Shown here: positions 33,626 to 39,847 of the stretch, one piece after another
Position numbering within the stretch: position 1 is the stretch's first letter
How the letters are laid out: each line of letters opens with the position of its first letter
Source: a bacterium
GTDB taxonomy: Bacteria > Acidobacteriota > Aminicenantia > Aminicenantales > Aminicenantaceae
Length of the DNA stretch: 39,847 bases
Direction: 5' to 3'
Assembly: GCA_018335295.1 (NCBI GenBank)
Contig: JAGXKI010000015.1
Span: 9,459 to 49,305, forward strand
Position numbers and translations under genes: made by a program
The notes under the pieces: model-generated
What the model saw: the letters and a program-made list of their open reading frames with translations, nothing else
Databases searched by the model: none
What the model was told of the DNA's origin: nothing

Positions 33626-34618
33626 TTAGCGGCTTCCATAATGAAAAGCCGTGCGTTCTTCGTTGCGGTCGGTGGCGGGAGGAGGTTCCGGTGAAAGAGC
33701 CGATATTTTTTTCCTTAAATCTGAAGTCATGTTGATCTGCAAGGAGTTCAAAGAACTTTTGAGCTGCTTTAAGCTGCGGCCTCCAATAATAGGCGCTGTC
33801 ACCGCTGGATGGCTTTTCACCCAGGCAACCGCTAAGCTGACCGGGTCGAACCCATTCTCCTTAGCGAAATGGGTAAACCGTTCGGCTGTTTCAAACATCC
33901 ATGGAGAAGAATAACGGGTCTTATACATCTTATTATCTATAAGCCTTCCTTTTTGAGGGGTTTTCTTAACTCCATATTTCCCGGTAAGAAGACCTCCACC
34001 AAGAGGACTGTAAGGTATAACTCCCAACCCTTCGGATAATGCCTGGGGAAGGATTTCCACTTCAGCCTGACGTTTGACCAGGTTGTACATGGGCTGAACG
34101 CAGGAAAATCCAGCCAAGTTTTTAAGAGAAGATATCCCTAGAGCCTTTTGTACCTGCCAGGCTGCAAAATTGCTGGCTCCCGTGTAAATGATTTTTCCCT
34201 GACGGACTAAATCATCCAGAGCGCGCAGAGATTCCTCAAGCGGTGTGTAATCATCGAAACGATGGATAAAATAAAGATCGATCCGATCCGTTTTTAAACG
34301 CTTCAGACTTTCTTCTACAGAGATCATGATATGGCGCCGGGAAGCACCTCGAGCATTCACATCATCAGAAGTAGGGAAATAACACTTAGTCGCCAGGATG
34401 ACTTCATCCCGGTGGTCCTGAATCAATTGACCTAAAATCTTCTCAGCCCGGCCTTTATTGTAAACGTTGGCGCAGTCGAAAAAATTTATCCCTCTATCCC
34501 GGCAAAAATGGAACATTTCTCCGGAAGTCTTCTCATCTGCATCTCCGCCAAAAGACATAGTGCCCAAACAAAGAGAGGAAACTTTAATCCCGGTCCGTCC
34601 TAAAATTCTGTATTCCAT
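33626..34618 (-). CDS. Aldo/keto reductase
   Basis: 330 aa. The tetrad is present: Asp48 (NFFDCANVY), Tyr53, Lys78 (LATKCY) and His119 (YFIHRFD). GLGVIPYSPLGGGLLTGKY and APIIGGRSLKQL bind NADP(H). It belongs to the YajO/YhdN-like (AKR11/12) cytoplasmic group that reduces aldehydes and ketones. AAGGAAAAAAG before the ATG. Monocistronic. Confidence 0.95.
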   Translation of the reverse strand: MEYRILGRTGIKVSSLCLGTMSFGGDADEKTSGEMFHFCRDRGINFFDCANVYNKGRAEKILGQLIQDHRDEVILATKCYFPTSDDVNARGASRRHIMISVEESLKRLKTDRIDLYFIHRFDDYTPLEESLRALDDLVRQGKIIYTGASNFAAWQVQKALGISSLKNLAGFSCVQPMYNLVKRQAEVEILPQALSEGLGVIPYSPLGGGLLTGKYGVKKTPQKGRLIDNKMYKTRYSSPWMFETAERFTHFAKENGFDPVSLAVAWVKSHPAVTAPIIGGRSLKQLKSSLNSLQINMTSDLRKKISALSPEPPPATDRNEERTAFHYGSR

Positions 34619-34791
34619 ATCTTTTTTCCTTTCCCAAATCTAAATAGGATTCGCACGTTAAATTATCAATTTTTGGACTTAGGTTCAATGTGAAAATAGG
34701 GTGTTCCCTTCCTTCACCCGGAGCTGTACACTCTTTCCCTCAACCAGAAGAAGTTAGAAACCAGACTCAAAAACAGCCGTTGAGGAGAAAT

Positions 34792-36486
34792 TTACTTTTT
34801 GAGGTCTAATCTCCCAATACCGAATTGATTGTCTTTTCCGTTAGGACCGAGGTCTTTAGCCCGGGATTCCAGAATCATTTTTATTTGCTCTAAAGAATAG
34901 GGAGTTTTCCCTTTCAGTAAAGCAAAGGCACCAGCCACATGGGGAGTTGAGGCAGAGGTACCATAAAACCCTAGATTGCCGTAAGTCACTCCCGATACTC
35001 CAGCAGGAGCACTGAAATCAGGCTTTTTTCTTTTATCCGTGGTGGGGCCTCTTGAACTGTAAGAATGGAGAGAATCATCGAACCAATCCGTGGCTCCCAC
35101 GGTGATCCCATCCGGAGAGTCGGCGGGAATGGATAAGCTTCCGAATTTTTTATTGTACAGTATTTCTTGAGACGTTCCTTTAATAAATAGTTCCAATTTA
35201 ACATTCCGGGCAGCGCTATATCTATTAATAGCCACTCCCCACCATGTTGATTGCTGAGAATACCAGCCGCTGATTGATTCAACAGGCCATTGAAACCCGG
35301 ATTGAATATTCATAGATTGAGCTACATTACTCCAATTAGACCCATTCCAAAAATAGAGATACAAATCATAATCCTGATTTGACCCTTGGTAAGTGGTGCC
35401 ATTCCAAGAGCCCCAATCATTCCAGTTGAGATAAGCACTCACAGGGGTATTGGCCGGAACATAAAAAACCAATAATTCATCAGTGGGCAATCCTTGAGCC
35501 CCTGGAAAATTATGGAGAGTATCATTATCTGGGTCATTAAATATTCCTTCCCAATGATATTTGGCATAATTTCCGGCAGCAGACACCCAGACTATCCCCT
35601 TATTTTTGGCTCTTTTTATATCCCTACAAACAGGTCCAGTGCCATTTCCGGCTCCCATGTTAAAGTATCCCATGGAAAAGGAAACAATGTCGATCCCTTG
35701 GTCTATTATCCAGTCCACCGCGTTATGTTGTTCAACTGAAGTATTGAAATTAACTAAGTAAAGTTCAGCATGGGGAACCATATCATGGACAATTTCTGCA
35801 CAGGCAGTCCCGTGTTTATGGGCGTATAAATTTCCGTCCGCTCTGAAAGACTTGGTGGTCACTTTTTCGGGCAAATCTGTTCCCAACAAATTTTCATAAC
35901 CTTTAAAACCCGCATCCAGAACACAAACCTTTACTTTTTCAGTGGATCTATATTGAGAGATATTCTGCCATTGAACGGCGTTCGTGGTTTGAACCCCTTC
36001 ACTTTCGACTAAAGGGATGGCTTTTTTGGGGAGTCTGAGGTATTTCACCGAATCTAAATTCGCAAAATCTTGAAGAGAATGCAAAGGAAGAAGACTCTGA
36101 ATCAGATTCTGATGAGTTAATTCAACCGTGCCCCCTAGAGATTCAATCTGTTTTCTCAAGGTGTAAGTTCTGATTCTCAGTTTGTTTCCTGCACTCTGGG
36201 CCTTTGCATGGGCGACCACTCGCACCTGATCACCCTTCATACCAACATCTCTCTGTTGAGCGAATTCTTTGGCTTCTTCCATACCCTCCTCAAAATAGGT
36301 GTTCATGAGTCTGTATAATACGGATTCCATTTTAGGGTTTCCTTCTTTTTCCACATCCTCTACAAAAGGAATATTTTGACCCTGGGGAAAATCAGTCCAG
36401 GTTATGTTTGAATAGAGAATTATGGATAGAGAAAGAAAGAGTATAGAAATCCAGACAAATCGATTTAATTTAAATTTTATTTTCAT
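34792..36486 (-). CDS. S8 family (subtilisin-like) serine protease, exported
   Basis: 564 aa from the ATG at 36486, chosen because AGGAGG lies just before it; an ATG six codons earlier would contain that ribosome site. A signal or anchor segment (WISILFLSLSIILYS) is followed by a pro-region to about 180. Catalytic residues: Asp191 (VCVLDAGF), His225 (HKHGTACAEI), oxyanion Asn306 (SAAGNYAKY) and Ser511 (GTSASTPHVAGA). A Trp/Asn-rich insertion (about 335-435) between Asn and Ser is a probable beta-sandwich. Probably an active envelope or secreted protease. Co-transcribed with the barrel protein 20 bp upstream. Confidence 0.93.
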   Translation of the reverse strand: MKIKFKLNRFVWISILFLSLSIILYSNITWTDFPQGQNIPFVEDVEKEGNPKMESVLYRLMNTYFEEGMEEAKEFAQQRDVGMKGDQVRVVAHAKAQSAGNKLRIRTYTLRKQIESLGGTVELTHQNLIQSLLPLHSLQDFANLDSVKYLRLPKKAIPLVESEGVQTTNAVQWQNISQYRSTEKVKVCVLDAGFKGYENLLGTDLPEKVTTKSFRADGNLYAHKHGTACAEIVHDMVPHAELYLVNFNTSVEQHNAVDWIIDQGIDIVSFSMGYFNMGAGNGTGPVCRDIKRAKNKGIVWVSAAGNYAKYHWEGIFNDPDNDTLHNFPGAQGLPTDELLVFYVPANTPVSAYLNWNDWGSWNGTTYQGSNQDYDLYLYFWNGSNWSNVAQSMNIQSGFQWPVESISGWYSQQSTWWGVAINRYSAARNVKLELFIKGTSQEILYNKKFGSLSIPADSPDGITVGATDWFDDSLHSYSSRGPTTDKRKKPDFSAPAGVSGVTYGNLGFYGTSASTPHVAGAFALLKGKTPYSLEQIKMILESRAKDLGPNGKDNQFGIGRLDLKK

Positions 36487-36506
36487 TTTTTTTCCTCCTA
36501 TCAAAG

Positions 36507-37217
36507 TTAAAAGACAAGCTTCAATCCAAACCCAACAAAAATAGAACTCATATCCAGATTATCGAGTTTACCAGTCACCTCTTCGTTAGTTTTCTGATCC
36601 ACAATCGACCAGCTACCCTCCATGTTATTTATAAAATACCTCCCATCCACGTTGAGGGCAAAGTTTCTGCTTACAAAAAAATCCAATCCAGCTCCCACAT
36701 GATATCCCATTCCACTTTCCACTTTTTCTTCTAAATCAAACCCTAAACTGGCCCAGTCATTTATAAGCTGCTCATCTAAATTAAATTCGTTGAGATAGTA
36801 ACTTCCACCGCCCACAACGTAAGGAACCAGATAAGGAGTCACAGGCAGTCTCCCTTGAAGGCTAATGCCAACTGGGTTAATGGTTAAGCTTCCTTTACTC
36901 AAGCCCTCCGAACTGGCTTTGACATCATACTGAAAATTAAAGGCGTTGACTTCAACGGCAATGTTTTCGGAGATCATTAAATAAATATTCCCCCCATAAG
37001 AAAAACTTCCTCTATTGTAGTTTTCTTCCAAATCAACAGGGTTGATTCCCTCCTTAGAAGGCATGGCATATCCGGCAAGGACTCCCAAACCGAATCGGGG
37101 CATGTTCTCCTGTGGGGTCATTTTAAACTTTGTTTGTTGAGAATAAAGAGGACTCACTAGAAAAACAAGCATCAATATACACAGATAGGTTGAAAATTTC
37201 AGGACAAACTTTCTCAT
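36507..37217 (-). CDS. Outer membrane beta-barrel protein (OmpA/OmpW-like)
   Basis: 236 aa with signal peptide (FSTYLCILMLVFLVSPLYSQ) and AAAAGGAG before the ATG. Alternating strands (YGGNIYLMISENIAVEVNAF, GMGYHVGAGLDFFVSRNFAL) end in IFVGFGLKLVF, a canonical outer membrane C-terminus with terminal Phe. The eight-strand size and pattern fit the outer_membrane_beta-barrel (OMP_b-brl) family. First gene of the unit with the S8 protease. Confidence 0.8.
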   Translation of the reverse strand: MRKFVLKFSTYLCILMLVFLVSPLYSQQTKFKMTPQENMPRFGLGVLAGYAMPSKEGINPVDLEENYNRGSFSYGGNIYLMISENIAVEVNAFNFQYDVKASSEGLSKGSLTINPVGISLQGRLPVTPYLVPYVVGGGSYYLNEFNLDEQLINDWASLGFDLEEKVESGMGYHVGAGLDFFVSRNFALNVDGRYFINNMEGSWSIVDQKTNEEVTGKLDNLDMSSIFVGFGLKLVF

Positions 37218-37317
37218 TTAATTCTCCTTTTAAGAATAAAAAATCCAGATTATATCCATTCAGACTTCAAACTTTTGGAAGGAATGATATAACTTGATCG
37301 AGGGGCCATGGAAATAA

Positions 37318-37566
37318 AATTCCTTTAATATGAATTTTATTAAACCGGAAGAGATTTTCTTTGTCAAGAAAAGATTCAAACATTTTCGGAATTCTTTCCC
37401 CGTTACATGGAAGAACTGTGGGGCCATATTACTTCCCAAACAGAGAAAAAGAATCATTAAGAATCCTGTGCCTCTGACAGAGCAAGAAATTTTCGGTGAA
37501 AAAGATCCGATTCTTTCCCACGCCATCACTTATCTAGAAAAAACCATAAATATTAATGATTTTTAG
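37318..37566 (+). pseudogene. Possible C-terminal fragment of an S41-type peptidase
   Basis: The frame (ATG at 37330) ends VPLTEQEIFGEKDPILSHAI TYLEK, which resembles the extreme C-terminus of S41 tail-specific peptidases (DPxLxxAIxYL). Upstream residues are Lys/Arg/Phe-rich and match nothing I know. No ribosome site. It may be a decayed end of a lost gene or a chance frame. Confidence 0.25.
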
Positions 37567-37685
37567 AAAAAAGAAATTTGAGTAATTTATCGTAAGATTC
37601 ATAAATATTCATCCTGATGATTTTTTTCTGAGGAAGGTTTTACTATAATAAGAATGAAATTTTATTAACCTGGATTATTCACGAG

Positions 37686-37892
37686 TCAAGGTGGCTGGAG
37701 GTTAGGTTGGGACGGCGCGAGGCACAGGGTGCGCAGCTGTGAAAAGAAGGGATCAGACGCCTTGGGGGCTGCCCCCTTCTTTTCTTGTAACGAAGCAGAT
37801 GCAGCCAGATCGGCTCGCCTGAAAGGTAAAAAAGTCCGATTTCTAGATGAATTAGAATGAAAAAGTCCATGAAACTGACTGTCCACCTTGAA
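37686..37892. repeat. GC-rich structured island with terminal inverted repeats (MITE-like or ncRNA candidate)
   Basis: 207 bp markedly richer in G+C than its flanks. The ends are TCAAGGTGG (37686-37694) and CCACCTTGA (37884-37892), exact 9-bp inverted repeats. Inside, GAAAAGAAGGG (37741-37751) and CCCTTCTTTTC (37774-37784) form an 11-bp perfect stem. The small open frames across it are low-complexity and not protein-like. No target-site duplication seen. Confidence 0.4.
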
Positions 37893-37938
37893 AAAACACT
37901 CTTAACTCATTCATGCTCTTTGTCTTATTATAAGTATT

Positions 37939-37966
37939 GGCCTTTTTTATGAATAGCTCAGGTTAA
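37939..37966 (+). repeat. Short interspersed repeat, copy 2
   Basis: GGCCTTTTTTATGAAT then AGCTCAGGTTAA. It matches the 39044 copy at all but about four positions, and the inverted 6386 copy. It ends 13 bp before the ATG of the YihY gene. Confidence 0.6.
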
Positions 37967-37979
37967 TTATAGGGAAGCG

Positions 37980-38816
37980 ATGATTAGTCGGTTTAAGGTG
38001 AATCAAATCTACATCTCTATTAAAGAGATTCTGGGGGAACTGAAGAAGAAAAACGCATTCACCGTTTCTGCTTCCGTTTCTTTTTTCACCTTTCTTTCAA
38101 TTTTCCCCTTCTTTTTATTGATCATCTCCGTTTCTGGGTTATTCATAAAAAAAGCTCAAACCATCGCTAAACTGGAAGAGTACCTGCAGATATTTCCTCA
38201 AGGTATATCCGAAAACTTCATCCAAACACTAAGGGGAATGATAGAAAGCAGTGAATTGGTTACCGGGATTAGTTTTCTCTTTTTAATCTTTACTTCATTC
38301 AACTCCTTCAACCAGCTTCAAAAGGGTTTGAATACAATTCTAGGGACCAAACAGATTAAAAAAGGCTGGAAATCCACTCTAACGGCCTTTTCCTTTTTCC
38401 TAATAACTGCCTTTTTTCTGATGGTCATTGTTTTAAGTGGGGAAACCCTGTTTGTTGTAGCCAGGAAGATGGAGAAAATTCCTATCGTGAAATCCTACAC
38501 CATAATTCTGCCTTTCTATCTCTTCATCGAGGTTATCTTTTTCTCCTTTTCTTATAGGTATCTATCCAATAAAACTATTTCCTTAAAGCATGTACTGGTT
38601 GGGGGTATGGTTATGACATGTCTGTGGGAAATCACCAAACATATATTTGGATGGTATGTATCCACCATCAATATGTACTCTGCAATTTATGGTTCTATCA
38701 GTTCATTGATCCTCCTTCAATTATGGCTTTTCTACTCTATATTCTTGTATTTCTTTGGAGCTGAAGTAAGCATTTATTTGAGCAGGAAAAGCTCCCAATC
38801 CTTATCTCATCGATAA
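37980..38816 (+). CDS. YihY/BrkB family inner membrane protein
   Basis: 278 aa with six helices. FTVSASVSFFTFLSIFPFFL (44-63) is the conserved first helix; the segment FNSFNQLQKGLNTILG and the late helix GSISSLILLQLWLFYSIFLY then FFGAEVS (FGAE motif) are the family hallmarks. Not RNase BN; function unresolved, possibly transport. The ATG is preceded by AGGGAAG. Confidence 0.93.
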   Translation: MISRFKVNQIYISIKEILGELKKKNAFTVSASVSFFTFLSIFPFFLLIISVSGLFIKKAQTIAKLEEYLQIFPQGISENFIQTLRGMIESSELVTGISFLFLIFTSFNSFNQLQKGLNTILGTKQIKKGWKSTLTAFSFFLITAFFLMVIVLSGETLFVVARKMEKIPIVKSYTIILPFYLFIEVIFFSFSYRYLSNKTISLKHVLVGGMVMTCLWEITKHIFGWYVSTINMYSAIYGSISSLILLQLWLFYSIFLYFFGAEVSIYLSRKSSQSLSHR

Positions 38817-39111
38817 AAAACCCCCAAGGTAACAAAATCCATCGGGTGTGCCGGCGGATTCAAGACTGAATCTAGAGCAACAGAATAATGGTCCCTAGAA
38901 TTTTTTTGAAAAATATACAGGAATAAAAATAGCGTCTGGCCATAAATTTTGGGAGAGATTCAAAACAAAGGAGGGGAGAGGCTTTTCTATTGTAGGGATG
39001 GATAATTCCTTATGAGGGTGTCGCTACCCTCAACGAGTAAATCGGCCTTTTTATGAATAATTCAGGCTAAATCTGATAAAAATTATATTGGCTCATCGGG
39101 GAAACGGGGAG
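38817..39111. other. Intergenic region with a hairpin and repeat copy 3
   Basis: 295 bp with no gene. TGAGGGT-GTCGCT-ACCCTCA at 39013-39032 is a 7-bp hairpin just before repeat copy 3 (39044-39070). Confidence 0.45.
39044..39070 (+). repeat. Short interspersed repeat, copy 3
   Basis: GGCCTTTTTATGAAT then AATTCAGGCTAA. It differs from copy 2 by one T in the T-run and three or four substitutions. Confidence 0.6.
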
Positions 39112-39228
39112 ATGACAGTCTGGTTAGCTCAGAGTAAAGATGAAGTGAGACCCAAGCCGGAATCCTCACTTGCTTCTCAGAGTGAGGTGGAAAGTTCTGG
39201 AACTCAAGGAAAATAAGGCATCAAAAAA

Positions 39229-39567
39229 TTGGAAACATATAGAGAGCTTAAAGTATTTGTGGATAACCCCCATTATCAAAAGCAGAGGAAAGAAAACACA
39301 CCTTCGGGACAAAGGTTTTTTGACAGATTGAAAGAAATTATATCTCTGGATCCTCAAAACGTCCAATTTGGGTGTGCCCAGTGGTTCTGGGAAAGACAGG
39401 TCAATTCCTATGTGCTTCAGGTGGAACCAGACAGGTTTAAAGATAAAGACAAAGCCATTCTCGATTACAAGGAAGCACTGTATATAGAAAAAATAAGAAA
39501 TGAATTTTTTCGTTGGCTTGAGAAATTCATTGAAATTCAAGGGAACAAATTTTCCTTCATTTCGTAG
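39229..39567 (+). CDS. Hypothetical protein, possibly split by a stop codon
   Basis: 112 aa, family not recognised. The only start is TTG with no strong ribosome site. Composition is protein-like (aromatic-rich, AQWFWERQVNSYVLQ, FRWLEKFIE), soluble and charged. In the same frame, 39112-39216 encodes 34 residues from an ATG preceded by GGGGA (MTVWLAQSKDE start) and ends at TAA, four codons before this TTG. The pair may be one gene interrupted by a nonsense mutation, or a chance frame. Confidence 0.4.
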   Translation: METYRELKVFVDNPHYQKQRKENTPSGQRFFDRLKEIISLDPQNVQFGCAQWFWERQVNSYVLQVEPDRFKDKDKAILDYKEALYIEKIRNEFFRWLEKFIEIQGNKFSFIS

Positions 39568-39685
39568 TAATAAATAAAAACGCCGAATAAATTAAAGGAA
39601 AAAACGCAAGAAAAATCTGAATGATTTTCTAATGACTGCAACTTGTGCTGGAGAGAATACGCACAAGTGTTTTTAGGAGGTTTAA

Positions 39686-39847
39686 ATGCGCCCTTCAGAA
39701 AAAAGAATGAACATTATTCACCAAAGGATTCTTCCCTTATTCATCCTCATTTTTTTCTTGATCCCATCGATCTTGGGAGCTCAGGAAACCGAACGAATAT
39801 CTACATTTGGAAAATACCAAGGATTTTCAAATAAAATCTACGACTCT
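39686..39847 (+). CDS. Exported protein, probable CocE/NonD hydrolase, 5' part (cut by right edge)
   Basis: Read directly: TTAGGAGG, then ATG at 39686 and 54 codons to the window end. The signal peptide (RILPLFILIFFLIPSILGAQ) is clear. The mature start ETERISTFGKYQGFSNKIYD resembles the N-terminus of secreted CocE/NonD (S15-like, X-Pro dipeptidyl-peptidase) hydrolases, where FGxYxGYSxxxYD precedes the catalytic domain. Catalytic residues are beyond the edge. A frame seen at 39643 in another phase is a shadow. Confidence 0.65.
   Translation, partial: MRPSEKRMNIIHQRILPLFILIFFLIPSILGAQETERISTFGKYQGFSNKIYDS

Larger units (their letters stand above)
37567..37979. other. 413-bp gap holding a structured GC-rich island and a repeat copy
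   Basis: No gene. It holds the island at 37686-37892 and a short interspersed repeat at 37939-37966, both listed separately. The rest is AT-rich and featureless. Confidence 0.5.

Noticed and set aside
37260-37529. 89-codon minus-strand frame downstream of the S8/barrel region
   Set aside because: No ribosome site, odd composition, overlaps the equally doubtful plus-strand frame; nothing recognisable.
39118-39185. GTCTGGTTAGCTCAGAG resembles the D-arm of a tRNA
   Set aside because: No acceptor pairing, anticodon stem or GGTTCGAATCC-like T-arm follows, and CCA is absent.
1-39847. CRISPR arrays, toxin-antitoxin, restriction or phage genes
   Set aside because: Looked for regularly spaced repeats and for signature proteins; found none.

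Overview
The window looks like chromosome from an AT-rich, Gram-negative, proteolytic heterotroph. The outer membrane is implied by beta-barrel proteins ending in Phe, a TonB-receptor remnant and lipoproteins. Several families together are, from family knowledge, characteristic of Candidatus Aminicenantes/Acidobacteriota-type genomes: a GWKAI-type HTH membrane protein, DUF5107-TPR, a large M14 peptidase, C69 dipeptidase, secreted amidohydrolases and a methyltransferase with an export signal. That placement is an inference; there is no rRNA or other marker gene here. I found no tRNA, rRNA, CRISPR array, intact transposase, phage gene or recognisable defence system.

Layout. 1-3.9 kb: the 5' part of a sulfatase-like lipoprotein, an overlapping CDP-alcohol phosphatidyltransferase/HAD phosphatase pair, a membrane-anchored HTH protein and a DUF378 protein. 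4.2-10.2 kb: an exported LolA/DUF4412-like protein, a methyltransferase, a secreted M14 carboxypeptidase and an FkbM methyltransferase. 10.2-12.1 kb: a TonB-receptor remnant fused head to head with a C69 dipeptidase that has lost its N-terminus. 12.1-21.2 kb: a stress, redox and metal stretch with a CPA2 antiporter, cytochrome P460, pterin dehydratase, Cu/Zn SOD, a 41-residue thioredoxin-reductase remnant, a disulfide reductase, an outer membrane barrel, DUF427, a DUF438-hemerythrin-PAS protein and a CDF metal exporter. 21.5-25.9 kb: a TIGR01777 epimerase and an operon of two exported amidohydrolases, one of them D-aminoacylase-like. 26.2-32.5 kb: DUF2267, a small membrane protein, a 1129-aa DUF5107-TPR protein, an exported O-methyltransferase remnant and an APC permease. 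32.6-39.8 kb: an exported methyltransferase, aldo/keto reductase, S8 protease with a barrel partner, YihY/BrkB, and the start of a probable CocE/NonD hydrolase cut by the right edge.

The physiological theme is peptide and amino-acid scavenging: M14, S8 and C69 peptidases, D-aminoacylase, amidohydrolase and amino-acid permease. Oxidant and metal handling is a second theme. The most unusual feature is gene decay by clean deletion. At least three loci (TonB receptor/C69, thioredoxin reductase, O-methyltransferase) look like the two ends of a gene, or of two genes, joined with the middle removed, often leaving a short open frame. A short interspersed repeat (three copies), a 23-bp-stem REP-like hairpin, a structured 207-bp island and paired TTTAAC-G-GTTAAA palindromes are the other non-coding signals.
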